Source: a beta proteobacterium KB13 (GTDB lineage Bacteria; Pseudomonadota; Gammaproteobacteria; Burkholderiales; Methylophilaceae). Taken from it: 64,000 bases of DNA. A model generated the notes under the pieces. The model ran no database searches, was not told where the DNA came from, and was given only the letters and a program-made list of their open reading frames with translations. A program made the translations under genes and the position numbers. Location of the stretch: positions 983,400 to 1,047,399 of the forward strand of contig DS995299.1 of the NCBI GenBank assembly GCA_000156155.1, given 5' to 3'. Below are positions 49,944 through 60,903 of this stretch, one piece after another. Numbering within the stretch: position 1 is the stretch's first letter; each line of letters starts with the position of its first letter.

Positions 49944-51326
49944 TTAATGTTGATACAAATAATCTAGGCTTTGTTCAATGAACTTTAAGAAGGATTGATA
50001 TTGAGGTCCATTTAGTACGAATGTTACTATATATTCCTCGCCCTTGCTTGACTTCATAAAACCTGACAAAGCAAATACATTTTTAAGACGCCCAGTTTTA
50101 AGATGAGTTGCATTGGAAAAAGATTTTTCTTTAAACATAGACTTTAATGTGCCATCGATACCTGCAATTGGAAGTGAGCTGATAATTTCTGATTTCCAGT
50201 CAGATTCTTCAATAAACACCAAGATTTCTTGGAATAAAAAAGTATTAGCATGACTGCTTCGTGATAACCCCGCCCCATTCTCTATAAAAAATTCATTGGC
50301 ACTGATTCCCTTCTTTTCAAACCAGCTTTTAAAATAAATATCGACGTTAAACTCATCGGCGTCAAACTCTGTCTTTTGTTTCATTGCAGTCAACGCAAGG
50401 TTTCTTGAAAATAGATTAAGGCTGTACTTATTCATCTGATACATCAACTGATTCAAAGGATCTGAAAAATGCTCATCTAGCAACACAAAACTATTTAATT
50501 CTTCATCAGCAAAGCCTTGCTTTTGTATTTCACCAGCAAATTCAATCTCCACCTCGTCTAAAATATTGCTGATGGCAACCTTCATGTATTCATCCTGATC
50601 CAATGCATTCAGGTATAAAGATTTATTTTTACACTTCTTGCTAAAAGATCCATTAAGGCTGATCTGCATCGATTCATCCGTAAATATCACTTCAGGTTGA
50701 ATCTTGGACTTCCAATCCTCACACGCTTCCTTTGTTATCTTTAAATTATTAACAACTTCTATTCCCTCAATAAAAGGTTTGTTATAAATGCTCACATTAT
50801 TATCCTGATTCAAAAATTGAATCTCAATCGCCCCTGCTTCAATTAATAAGGACTTAGGTTGGACGTTATAAGCTCGATAGCTTAGATCATCAATGTATTC
50901 TCGGTTAGGTTGCAATTTAAAGTATGAATCATCTAAAAAGACATTGCCTGTAATTTGATTAATTCCTCTCGCCTTAAGTCTATAAAAAATATCTTTTAAA
51001 TTTTCAATTGATAGAGTTGGATCGCCCTCCCCTTTGATGATCAAATCTCCTGCAAGTGTATTCTCCTTGATTTGTTTGCTTGAGAAGAATAATGTTCGAA
51101 ATTTAAAATCTGGGCCTAATTCATCGAGTGCAATGGTGGCAGTAACCAACTTATTTACTGATGCAAAATTAAATGATTTATCAGCATCTTTACTCCATGA
51201 TTCACCTGTTGAGATATTTTTTATAGAGTAAGCAAAATCTTGCGGATTAATTTTATTTTTAATGGCAAGTTCTTGAGAATATGCTGTTGTGACAAAAAAA
51301 CTAATAATTAAAAAAAAACGTATCAT
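49944..51326 (-). CDS. dacB: D-alanyl-D-alanine carboxypeptidase/endopeptidase (PBP4 type)
   Basis: Low-molecular-mass class C penicillin-binding protein. A signal peptide (about residues 1-17) precedes the transpeptidase fold with S56-V-N-K59 (SxxK), SLN in KYSLNLFSRN (SxN) and KTG in THLKTGRL. The insertion of about 200 residues between SxxK and SxN is typical of PBP4. Its ATG overlaps the bioA stop by four bases, an unusual neighbour. Confidence 0.93.
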   Translation of the reverse strand: MIRFFLIISFFVTTAYSQELAIKNKINPQDFAYSIKNISTGESWSKDADKSFNFASVNKLVTATIALDELGPDFKFRTLFFSSKQIKENTLAGDLIIKGEGDPTLSIENLKDIFYRLKARGINQITGNVFLDDSYFKLQPNREYIDDLSYRAYNVQPKSLLIEAGAIEIQFLNQDNNVSIYNKPFIEGIEVVNNLKITKEACEDWKSKIQPEVIFTDESMQISLNGSFSKKCKNKSLYLNALDQDEYMKVAISNILDEVEIEFAGEIQKQGFADEELNSFVLLDEHFSDPLNQLMYQMNKYSLNLFSRNLALTAMKQKTEFDADEFNVDIYFKSWFEKKGISANEFFIENGAGLSRSSHANTFLFQEILVFIEESDWKSEIISSLPIAGIDGTLKSMFKEKSFSNATHLKTGRLKNVFALSGFMKSSKGEEYIVTFVLNGPQYQSFLKFIEQSLDYLYQH

Positions 51327-52636
51327 TTAATATCCATCTGCAGTTTTTTAAATATTTTCTCTAAAACCTTTACTACAAATTTTATATCAGACAAAGTGCT
51401 TGTGTAAGGGGGCATAATGTAAACACATCTGCCAATCGGTCTGATTAATAATCCTTCCTCTCGAGCTAAAGACTCAAAATTCATAGACTCATTAGTTTCT
51501 GGTAAATCAAAACGCCAAACCATGCCAATATTAAAAAAATTTCTAATATTATATTTTCCTAACTTCATCATGATCTGATTAAAGAGCCTAGACTTCTCAT
51601 TTACTTTATCCATGCTCAACCTGTTATCAAAATAATCTAGGGTTGCAATGGCTGCAGAACATGCAAGAGGATTTCCAGTAAAACTATGAGAGTGTAGAAA
51701 GTTTTTCTCAACATCTGGGTTTAAAAACTCTTGATATATTTTTTTGGATACAAGAGTAGCCGCCAAGGGAAGATAACCTCCAGACAAACCTTTTGATAAA
51801 CACATAATGTCTGGTTTGATATTGGCGTGCTGACATGCAAACATTTTACCTGTACGGCCAAAACCAACAGCGATCTCATCTGCAATAAGATGAATATCAA
51901 GCTTAGAACATAATGCTTTTAATTTTTTCAAGTAAATGGGGTGGTAATAATTCATGCCTGAGGCACATTGAAGAATCGGCTCAATAATCAATCCAGCAAT
52001 TTTTTTATGATGTTTATTTAAAATTACTTCTGCTTTTTTAAAACTCTCTAATGCAAACTCTTTAAGTTTTTTTTCAGATTCATAATTTTTTGGAGACGGA
52101 TTGGGAAGAATAATATTTTTATTTAACAAGGAATGATAATTCTTAGAAAAAATATCAACGTTTGTCACAGATAAAGCTCCCAAGGTTTCTCCATGATAGC
52201 TATTTTCAATTAGAACAAATTTTGTTTTCTTCTGTCCCCTATTTCTCCAATAGTGGTAACTCACTTTTAAAGCAACCTCGACCGCGCTAGATCCATCACT
52301 AGAATAAAAACAGTGATCCATATTTGCCAGCGCATTGAGTCGTTTAGATAAATCAATTACAGGTTGATGGGTCATGCCTGACAACATTACATGCTCAATT
52401 TTATTAAGCTGGGTAGTGATATTTTTTTTTAAATAAGGATTATTATGACCAAACAAATTTACCCACCATGAGCTTATGGCATCAAAATACTCTCTGCCAT
52501 CCACTGATCTTAACCAGCTCTTGTTACCTGATTCAATAGCAATTAAATTTTGATCATTGTACTGATCCATTCTTGAACATGGATGCCAGACATTTTCGAT
52601 GCTCTCTTTAATTATTTTTCTACTGACCTTGCTCAT
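51323..52636 (-). CDS. bioA: Adenosylmethionine-8-amino-7-oxononanoate aminotransferase
   Basis: PLP enzyme that makes DAPA in biotin synthesis, with SAM as amino donor. WHPCSRMDQY at the start is a BioA hallmark. YSSDGSSAVEVALK, the PLP-stacking region, and the Schiff-base Lys in CLSKGLSGGYLPL follow. Its 437 residues fit. No other bio gene is nearby; it is translationally coupled to dacB and follows the Tas-like gene by six bases. Confidence 0.96.
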   Translation of the reverse strand: MSKVSRKIIKESIENVWHPCSRMDQYNDQNLIAIESGNKSWLRSVDGREYFDAISSWWVNLFGHNNPYLKKNITTQLNKIEHVMLSGMTHQPVIDLSKRLNALANMDHCFYSSDGSSAVEVALKVSYHYWRNRGQKKTKFVLIENSYHGETLGALSVTNVDIFSKNYHSLLNKNIILPNPSPKNYESEKKLKEFALESFKKAEVILNKHHKKIAGLIIEPILQCASGMNYYHPIYLKKLKALCSKLDIHLIADEIAVGFGRTGKMFACQHANIKPDIMCLSKGLSGGYLPLAATLVSKKIYQEFLNPDVEKNFLHSHSFTGNPLACSAAIATLDYFDNRLSMDKVNEKSRLFNQIMMKLGKYNIRNFFNIGMVWRFDLPETNESMNFESLAREEGLLIRPIGRCVYIMPPYTSTLSDIKFVVKVLEKIFKKLQMDIK

Positions 52637-52642
52637 TGTCTC

Positions 52643-53710
52643 TTAAGGGGCAGGATTCATTACTGATAAATGAATTTGTTCTATTTCATCTAATATGTCA
52701 TCCGACAGCTCTATAGAATAACTTTTTACATTCTCTTTTAGTTGATGAAGCGATGTTGCTCCTAAAATGGTTGATGTCATGAACCATTGCGACCTAACAA
52801 AAGCAAGAGACATTTCTGTCAAAGATAGATGATGCTTCTTTGCCAATTGAGCATATTTTTTGACTGCATACCTGACCCCAGGCTTATCAAATCTTTTTGC
52901 ATAACCTGGAAAAAGATTGACCCTGCCAACTGCTTTTTCATCTTTAATATATTTACCTGTAAGATATCCAAAAGCTAAGGGGGAGTATGCTAAAAAACTC
53001 AATTGTTCACGATATAAAATCTCAGTAATGCCAAACTCTGCTGTGCGATTTAATAGACTATAGCTATTCTGTAATGCACTTATAATTGGTAACTTATGTT
53101 GTCTTGCGACTCTAATAAACTCCATTAAACCCCACGGCTGTTCATTGGAAAGTGCAATCGTTCTAATTTTTCCTGACTCAATTAATTTTGACAGAGTTGT
53201 AAGTTGATCATAAATACTCACCCAGGGAATTTGCTTACCATCCTTTTGATCTCCTTCTGGGTCGAATTTATATTGTCCAAACATGGGAACGTTTCTTTCA
53301 GGCCAATGAAGGTAGTAAATATCTATGTATTCTGTTTTTAGTCTTTTGAGTGATGCATCCACTGCATTCACAATATTTTCTTCATTTAAGGAAGATGGGC
53401 CACCGCGTATCCAATCTAACTTTCGTCTAGGACCAGCCACCTTGCTTGAAATAATTATTTTTTCGCGATCCTGGGTTTGCAACCAATCTCCCAGGATAGA
53501 TTCAGTTTTAGTATAGGTGTCTGCTTTTGGAGGAACTGGGTATAATTCAGCTATATCAATTGAATTTATGCCAACATCTAAAGCAAAATCCAACTGTTCA
53601 TATGCCTCAATTTTGCTATTTTGGTCTCCAAACGTCATGGTACCTAGAGTTAGTGGTGATATTTTGATATTACTATTACTTAATTGGCGATAATCGGTCG
53701 CTGAAAACAT
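52643..53710 (-). CDS. Tas-like aldo/keto reductase
   Basis: NADP(H)-dependent oxidoreductase with a TIM barrel. The N-terminus YRQLSNSNIKISPLTLGTMTFGDQNS and SIDIAELYPVPP (catalytic Asp and Tyr), ISSKVAGP (Lys) and YYLHWPERNVP (His) match E. coli Tas along its length; 355 residues. Tas can rescue tyrosine auxotrophs in E. coli, but the natural substrate is unknown. It is divergent from groES. Confidence 0.9.
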   Translation of the reverse strand: MFSATDYRQLSNSNIKISPLTLGTMTFGDQNSKIEAYEQLDFALDVGINSIDIAELYPVPPKADTYTKTESILGDWLQTQDREKIIISSKVAGPRRKLDWIRGGPSSLNEENIVNAVDASLKRLKTEYIDIYYLHWPERNVPMFGQYKFDPEGDQKDGKQIPWVSIYDQLTTLSKLIESGKIRTIALSNEQPWGLMEFIRVARQHKLPIISALQNSYSLLNRTAEFGITEILYREQLSFLAYSPLAFGYLTGKYIKDEKAVGRVNLFPGYAKRFDKPGVRYAVKKYAQLAKKHHLSLTEMSLAFVRSQWFMTSTILGATSLHQLKENVKSYSIELSDDILDEIEQIHLSVMNPAP

Positions 53711-53737
53711 AAAAAACCTTTTTTTTGATAATTACCC

Positions 53738-53766
53738 TTGAAATTGAGAACAATCGTCCCTATTAT
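53738..53766 (+). promoter_or_regulatory. Sigma-70 type promoter of groES-groEL
   Basis: TTGAAA (53738-53743) and TATTAT (53761-53766) are separated by exactly 17 bp. The last base of the -10 box is the first base of the CIRCE operator, so a bound repressor would block polymerase. Confidence 0.75.
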
Positions 53767-53792
53767 TAGCACTCTTAGTTATAGAGTGCTAA
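53766..53792 (+). promoter_or_regulatory. CIRCE operator (HrcA binding site)
   Basis: A perfect CIRCE: TTAGCACTC, nine-base spacer, GAGTGCTAA. This inverted repeat is the site of the heat-shock repressor HrcA. It lies at the transcription start, 48 bp before the groES ATG. hrcA itself is not in the window. Confidence 0.97.
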
Positions 53793-53840
53793 TTTATAAC
53801 TAACATAATAACAAGAATACACTATTAGGAGATCTAACAA

Positions 53841-54131
53841 ATGAAAATTCGTCCTTTACATGACCGTGTAATAGTAAAACGTGTTGAAGAAGAACGTACA
53901 ACTGCCTCAGGAATTGTCATTCCTGAAAGTGCTTCAGCAGAAAAACCTGATCAAGGCGTTATTGAAGCTGTAGGCAACGGCAAAATCCTGGAAGACGGAA
54001 ATACCAAAGCGCTTGACGTTAAGGTTGGAGACAAGGTTCTTTTTGGTAAGTATGCAGGGCAATCGGTTAAAGTTGATGGTGAAGAGCTTCTGGTTATGCG
54101 TGAAGACGACATCATGGCAATCATTGAATAA
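53841..54131 (+). CDS. groES: Co-chaperonin GroES
   Basis: Lid of the GroEL folding chamber. The 96 residues begin [18 protein letters not shown], with the mobile loop [14 protein letters not shown], then [13 protein letters not shown] and [16 protein letters not shown] is ten bases before the ATG. Expression is likely repressed by HrcA through the CIRCE site just upstream. Confidence 0.98.
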   Translation: MKIRPLHDRVIVKRVEEERTTASGIVIPESASAEKPDQGVIEAVGNGKILEDGNTKALDVKVGDKVLFGKYAGQSVKVDGEELLVMREDDIMAIIE

Positions 54132-54142
54132 TTTATAACTAA

Positions 54143-55816
<1,674 letters not shown>

Positions 55817-55841
55817 GTCACAAACCCTATCATTAGGATAC

Positions 55842-55875
55842 AAAAAAGGGCCTCATATGAGGCCCTTTCTTTTTT
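55842..55875 (+). terminator. Intrinsic terminator of groES-groEL
   Basis: GGGCCTC-ATAT-GAGGCCC with A6 before it and a T-rich run after it (TTTCTTTTTT). Confidence 0.92.
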
Positions 55876-55880
55876 CTGGT

Positions 55881-55917
55881 GCATTGGGGAGGAACAATGC
55901 TAATTCCAGAATTATAA
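55881..55917 (+). other. Hairpin with a purine-rich loop and a six-codon mini-ORF before uvrD
   Basis: GCATTG (55881-55886) pairs with CAATGC (55895-55900), leaving the eight-base loop GGGAGGAA. An ATG at 55897 follows GGGGAGGA at good distance and opens ATG CTA ATT CCA GAA TTA TAA. It lies about 75 bp before uvrD and past the groEL terminator. A regulatory role is a guess. Confidence 0.3.
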
Positions 55918-55990
55918 GTCTGATTTAAAAAAAATAAAAAAGTTCGAATAAGACTTTAAAAATAAAAAAAATAAGGTAGCATCATGACCC

Positions 55991-58138
55991 ATGCAATTAG
56001 ATTATTTAAAAGACCTTAACGAGAAACAGTCAGAAGCAGTTCAACTTCAAAATGAGTCAGCCCTTATCTTAGCCGGCGCGGGTAGTGGCAAAACCAAAGT
56101 ACTAACATCAAGAATTAGTTGGCTGATACATAACCAAATCGTTTCACCCAATGGTATTTTAGCCGTCACTTTTACCAATAAGGCGGCAAATGAAATGTTA
56201 TCAAGAATCTCTTTGCAGCTGGGAATGAATCCACGTGGGATGTGGGTGGGGACCTTTCATGGTTTATGTAACCGTTTTCTAAGATTGCATTACAAAGAGG
56301 CGAGTCTTCCTCAGACATTTCAAATCTTAGACAGCAGCGATCAGTTATCTGCCATTAAGAGATTATGCAAAATTTTACAAATTGATCCGGATAAGATTTC
56401 CCCTAAAGAAATTCAATATCATATTAACGGATCAAAAGAAAATGGAATGCGCGCAAAAGATGTTAAAACCTATGATGCACACACTCAAAAAATTAATGAA
56501 ATATACCTTGAATATGAAAAACAATGCCAAAGAGAGGGCGTGGCCGATTTTGGTGAACTGCTCCTCCGATCGTATGAACTCTTAATCAGCAATGAAACCT
56601 TGCGAACGCATTATCAGAACAGATTTAATCATGTCCTTGTAGATGAATTCCAAGATACCAGCGAACTTCAATACAGATGGTTAAAATTATTAACAGGTAA
56701 AAATAATATTATTTTTGCTGTTGGTGATGACGATCAATCGATTTATGCATTTCGTGGTGCGAATGTAGGAAATATGCAATCTCTGCAACATGATTTCAAC
56801 ATAGAAAAAGTAATCAAACTGGAACAAAATTATCGCTCAAAAAATAATATATTAAGTGCGGCAAATGAAATTATAAAAAATAATGAAAAGAGATTAGGCA
56901 AAGACTTATGGACCGCCTCAGGAGATGGGGATCCAATTAAAGTCTTCAGAGCGCTATCCGACTCTGATGAAGCCCAATATATTTTAGATGAAATCAAAAT
57001 GTGGCACAGAAAAGGAAAGTCCTACCAAAATATTGCCATCTTATATAGAAGCAACGCTCAATCTAGAATCCTTGAACACAGTATGGTATCCAATAACATC
57101 CCCTACAGAGTGTATGGTGGGTTAAGATTTTTTGAGCGAGCAGAAGTGAAGCATGCCCTAGCCTACCTTCGTTTGATTGCCAACAAGCAAGATGATAATG
57201 CTTTTTTAAGAATTGTTAATTTTCCAACAAGAGGCATCGGTAATCGATCTTTAGAGTCACTTCAAGACATCTCAAAAATAAATAATACAAGTTTGTGGGA
57301 AGCTGCTAAATCATCTTATAAAACTCCTACCTCAGAAAAAGGAATTTCTTATTTCATTGATTTAATTCGAAAAATAGAAGATGAGATTCAAGGCTTAACT
57401 CTTGCGGAATCAATGGATGTTGTTATTAATTTTAGTGGATTAAAAAATCACTACATGAATGACAAGGACGGGCAAGATAGAGTATCCAACCTGGAAGAGT
57501 TAGTATCAGCAGCAACAACCTTCTCAGAAAATTTTAATGGGGAAGATAAAAATCTAGAGTTAACAGAATTCCTTAACTACACCTCCCTTGAAAGTGGAGA
57601 ATTACAAGCCAAGGCAAATCAAGATGCCCTTCAATTAATGACAATTCACTCAGCCAAGGGCTTAGAGTTCGATGTTGTTTTTATTACTGGACTTGAAGAA
57701 GGCTTATGCCCTCATGAACAGAGCTTAATCGAGGCAGATGGTTTGGAAGAGGAAAGAAGATTAATGTATGTCGCTGTAACCAGAGCCCGAGAAAATTTAT
57801 ACCTCACATATGCACAATCAAGACTGATGTATGGACAAACGCAATACAACCTATCCTCTAGATTTCTCGATGAAATTCCTGAGAATCTAATTAAAAAAAT
57901 TAATGTCATAGAAAATCCTCAAATTAAACAATTTAACCAACCAAAACAAGTGACACAAAGTTTCAGTCACTCAGAATATCCATATAAGATTGGATCACAG
58001 GTTTTGCATAAAAAATTTGGTAATGGAGTTGTATTGTCCTACGAGGGATCATCAAATGATCTGCGTGTTCAGGTCCAGTTTGCTGATGCCGGAACAAAAT
58101 GGCTTGCTCTTGAATTTGCTAAATTAGAAAAACTATAA
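55991..58138 (+). CDS. uvrD: DNA helicase II UvrD
   Basis: Superfamily 1A 3'-5' helicase of nucleotide-excision and mismatch repair. The N-terminus DLNEKQSEAV, Walker A LAGAGSGKTKVL, MWVGTFHGLCNRFLR, Walker B LVDEFQDT, GDDDQSIYAFRGA and motif VI VAVTRARENLYL are all present. The UvrD-type C-terminal Tudor-like tail (GSQVLHKKFGNGVVLS) separates it from Rep. The start codon is the ATG at 55991; no clear Shine-Dalgarno is seen. The last six bases overlap the convergent gene. Confidence 0.97.
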   Translation: MQLDYLKDLNEKQSEAVQLQNESALILAGAGSGKTKVLTSRISWLIHNQIVSPNGILAVTFTNKAANEMLSRISLQLGMNPRGMWVGTFHGLCNRFLRLHYKEASLPQTFQILDSSDQLSAIKRLCKILQIDPDKISPKEIQYHINGSKENGMRAKDVKTYDAHTQKINEIYLEYEKQCQREGVADFGELLLRSYELLISNETLRTHYQNRFNHVLVDEFQDTSELQYRWLKLLTGKNNIIFAVGDDDQSIYAFRGANVGNMQSLQHDFNIEKVIKLEQNYRSKNNILSAANEIIKNNEKRLGKDLWTASGDGDPIKVFRALSDSDEAQYILDEIKMWHRKGKSYQNIAILYRSNAQSRILEHSMVSNNIPYRVYGGLRFFERAEVKHALAYLRLIANKQDDNAFLRIVNFPTRGIGNRSLESLQDISKINNTSLWEAAKSSYKTPTSEKGISYFIDLIRKIEDEIQGLTLAESMDVVINFSGLKNHYMNDKDGQDRVSNLEELVSAATTFSENFNGEDKNLELTEFLNYTSLESGELQAKANQDALQLMTIHSAKGLEFDVVFITGLEEGLCPHEQSLIEADGLEEERRLMYVAVTRARENLYLTYAQSRLMYGQTQYNLSSRFLDEIPENLIKKINVIENPQIKQFNQPKQVTQSFSHSEYPYKIGSQVLHKKFGNGVVLSYEGSSNDLRVQVQFADAGTKWLALEFAKLEKL

Positions 58139-58876
58139 TTTAAATATCTGCTTATATCCAAGAAACTGAAAAATAAATAAAGCTGCAATATATACTGCCG
58201 TTAAACTAAAAATTATAATCGTAGATATTGCAATATATGCTGCTTGCGATAATCCAAAAAGTAATAAGAAGTTTTGAAAGACATATATTAATACTGCAAA
58301 AATAACAATCATCGAAACCCAAGTCAGTAAAAGAGGAATAATATATATTAAGATTGCTGCAATACTTGATTTTAAAGCTTTGAATACACCCTCACCCCTG
58401 TAAACAACGATCATTGGTGAAAACCAAGTCGCTGCAAATAGAGGTAACATGAATAAAAATAACTTTAATATTAATTTTAAAAAGACCGATGCATCTAAAA
58501 CACTGTCACCAGCATTCGCTTGTTCTACAATGCTCTGCATTTGTGGTGACAAGAATGTGGATATAACCAAGGCATAAAAAAAAGTAATTAGGCCAATCCT
58601 TAGCAGCTGTGGGATGCTTTTTTTTATCTGGCTATCAAGCTTAAAAATAGAAATTTTTTTATTATCAGGGCTTCGATAAAAGTTGATGATTTGTACCACC
58701 GCCACAGGCCATAAAATTATCACAATTGGGGATAAAAATTGAATTAGTGGTAGTGATGGTAGTAAAAGAAAAATAAATAAATATGTGTATCCAATAACCA
58801 AGGAATGATTTTTAGTTTTTTTTAAAATCAGGAAAATATCTTTTAACCAAGATTGGGTTTGACGTATAGAGCTCAA
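58133..58876 (-). CDS. BPSS1780-type membrane protein
   Basis: A 247-residue protein with about six hydrophobic helices, beginning SSIRQTQSWLKDIFLILKKT. The position after thrB and the profile (GEGVFKALKSS before helix 5, LPLFAATWFSPMIVVY) fit the betaproteobacterial BPSS1780 family, of unknown function. It starts with TTG at 58876, overlapping the thrB stop as TTGA. Confidence 0.8.
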   Translation of the reverse strand: MSSIRQTQSWLKDIFLILKKTKNHSLVIGYTYLFIFLLLPSLPLIQFLSPIVIILWPVAVVQIINFYRSPDNKKISIFKLDSQIKKSIPQLLRIGLITFFYALVISTFLSPQMQSIVEQANAGDSVLDASVFLKLILKLFLFMLPLFAATWFSPMIVVYRGEGVFKALKSSIAAILIYIIPLLLTWVSMIVIFAVLIYVFQNFLLLFGLSQAAYIAISTIIIFSLTAVYIAALFIFQFLGYKQIFKL

Positions 58877-59799
58877 TTCAAATTCTGCCTTCTATTTTTT
58901 AAAATTTCAAAAAAGAATAATGGATCTTTTATTGTGTTTAACTCAGCATCCTTAGCATTAAACTGATCTCTAAACCTTGAAATCAAGAATCTCATTGCCG
59001 CCAATCTGAGATATGAATTTAATGCATCATGTTCATTGTTATTAATTTTTCTGACAGAATCGTAGGCTTCAATAAATAATTTTTTTCTTTTCCCATCAAT
59101 TATTCCATTGTGATCAATACACCAATCGTTAATTACTATGGCAATATCATAGATAAAAAAATCATCACACGCATAGTAAAAATCTATAATTCCACCCAGT
59201 CTGTCTTCCTCAAAGAGAACATTATCTCTAAATAAATCGGCATGTATCACTCCTCGAGGGAGGTCTCCAGGTATATTTTCAAGGAATGATAACTCATCAC
59301 CAATTAGCTTTCTTTGGTCTGAAGAAATTTTATCAGCGAACATGGAAAAGGTATCTTTCATCCACTGCAAGTCTCTCTCATTTTTTTTCCGAGTTTTAAA
59401 CTTAAGTGAGATCAGATGCATTTCAGCAAAAGATTTTGCAAGCTGAATAAGTTGTTTATCGCTTATCTCTTCAAAAACTTTACCTGACAGTTTAGATATT
59501 AATGCAGCAGGCTTACCTTTTAAATCATGAATATAATTATCATTTATGTCCGATATGGGACTGGGACAAGAAAATCCATGAGATGATAAATGTTGCATGA
59601 AGTTGAAATAATAATCTAGATCGTCAAAATTCAGTTCTTCGAAAACAGTTAAGACCGCCTCGCAGTTGTCTGTATTGATGAAAAAGTTGCTATTTGTGAC
59701 CCCACCAGAAATACCTGTGTAGCTTTTTAAACTTCCAATATTGAATTTACTTATAAAATTTTCAACTTCGGACTGGCTAAGTGATGTATAAACCGCCAT
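58873..59799 (-). CDS. thrB: Homoserine kinase (APH-fold ThrB)
   Basis: Phosphorylates homoserine for threonine synthesis. This is the aminoglycoside-phosphotransferase-fold type, not the GHMP type of E. coli. It begins MAVYTSLSQSEVENFI, with SGGVTNSNFFI, the catalytic GVIHADLFRDNVLFE (Brenner motif), and GGIIDFYYACDD. At 308 residues it has the usual length. Neighbours DUF2782 and a BPSS1780-type protein match the betaproteobacterial order. Confidence 0.94.
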   Translation of the reverse strand: MAVYTSLSQSEVENFISKFNIGSLKSYTGISGGVTNSNFFINTDNCEAVLTVFEELNFDDLDYYFNFMQHLSSHGFSCPSPISDINDNYIHDLKGKPAALISKLSGKVFEEISDKQLIQLAKSFAEMHLISLKFKTRKKNERDLQWMKDTFSMFADKISSDQRKLIGDELSFLENIPGDLPRGVIHADLFRDNVLFEEDRLGGIIDFYYACDDFFIYDIAIVINDWCIDHNGIIDGKRKKLFIEAYDSVRKINNNEHDALNSYLRLAAMRFLISRFRDQFNAKDAELNTIKDPLFFFEILKNRRQNLN

Positions 59800-59808
59800 A
59801 AATAATTT

Positions 59809-60132
59809 TTAGAATTCGCCGATTACCCACATTGGTAATGAGATTGCTTTCCCTTCAGTATCTTCCCTCACCCAATCTCCATTCGGATCATGTTTTATCA
59901 AATAATATGAGGGCATATTTTTCGGAGTGACTTTCATCATATAAAGATTTCCATTCAATCTATACTCTTCGATATATTCATCTTTTTCTTCTCTAATGGT
60001 AATCTCCGGTTGATCGATTGATGGATCATAGTCGTAGTTGCTTTCAGGTGGATCAAGCTCATCAGCTGCATTCGTAACTGTTGCGAATGGAAGAAACGCT
60101 ACCAATAAAAGTGTAATGAAAATTTTTGTCAT
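59809..60132 (-). CDS. DUF2782 exported protein
   Basis: A 107-residue protein with a signal peptide (about residues 1-22, ending TNAA) and a small beta-rich mature domain: PEITIREEKDEYIEEYRLNG shown by its core IREEKDEYIEEY, MMKVTPKNMPSYYL, DWVRED and LPMWVIGEF. The family is found between polA and thrB in Betaproteobacteria and has no known function. It starts nine bases before thrB's neighbour end, so all three are likely cotranscribed. Confidence 0.85.
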   Translation of the reverse strand: MTKIFITLLLVAFLPFATVTNAADELDPPESNYDYDPSIDQPEITIREEKDEYIEEYRLNGNLYMMKVTPKNMPSYYLIKHDPNGDWVREDTEGKAISLPMWVIGEF

Positions 60133-60163
60133 GCCTTTAATAATCCTTTAGTTAGTATGTCAA

Positions 60164-60892
60164 TTATAAATGAATATTCAGGTTATTGCTTTTAAAAGAA
60201 AGGTTATTATCTTTTCTGTAATAACAATCAAATATAAAATTTACAATATCATCCGGATCGTTGCTAATTTTAAAAATACTTAAATCTTCTTGATCAGCAA
60301 ATTTTTCTTGAATAATTTTATTCTGAAACCAATCTTGCAAACCTTGCCAAAAATCTACACCAACCAAAATAACAGGGACCTTCTTTGATTTATTGGTTTG
60401 AATTAAAGTAAGCACCTCAGAAAATTCATCGAGAGTCCCAAAGCCACCGGGTGCGACTACATACGCAAAAGCATATTTTACAAACATCACTTTTCTCATG
60501 AAAAAGTATTTGAAATTAATACTGATGTCTTGGTATGGATTCGGGTTTTGTTCCTTTGGGAGAATAATATTTAAACCGATACTTTTAGATTTTCCATTAA
60601 AAGCACCTTTGCTTGCGGCTTCCATCAAGCCAGGTCCACCGCCAGTAATTATGTTAAATCCTGACTCCGATAATTTAAAAGCAATCTCTTCACTCAGTTT
60701 ATAAAATTTATCTGATGGTTTAGATCGCGCACTTCCAAAAAAAGAAATTGCAGGTGTAATTTGATCTAAAGATTGGGTAGCACTCACATATTCAGATACA
60801 ATTTCAAAAGCGTGCCATGACTCATTGTCAAATTCATTTTGCATCAATAAATCTGATAAATTATTACTAGGATTTTTTTTTGATTCGGCCAT
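60164..60892 (-). CDS. LOG-family Rossmann-fold protein (TIGR00730 type)
   Basis: Possible cytokinin-riboside-phosphate phosphoribohydrolase-like nucleosidase. The two signatures are GGGPGLMEAASKGAF and PGGFGTLDEFSEVLTLIQ, with the catalytic Arg/Glu in the latter region; 242 residues. The true bacterial substrate is uncertain; purine nucleotide 5'-monophosphate hydrolysis is the family's known chemistry. Its start is only 11 bp from the divergent polA start. Confidence 0.88.
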   Translation of the reverse strand: MAESKKNPSNNLSDLLMQNEFDNESWHAFEIVSEYVSATQSLDQITPAISFFGSARSKPSDKFYKLSEEIAFKLSESGFNIITGGGPGLMEAASKGAFNGKSKSIGLNIILPKEQNPNPYQDISINFKYFFMRKVMFVKYAFAYVVAPGGFGTLDEFSEVLTLIQTNKSKKVPVILVGVDFWQGLQDWFQNKIIQEKFADQEDLSIFKISNDPDDIVNFIFDCYYRKDNNLSFKSNNLNIHL

Positions 60893-60903
60893 AATAAAAT
60901 TAT

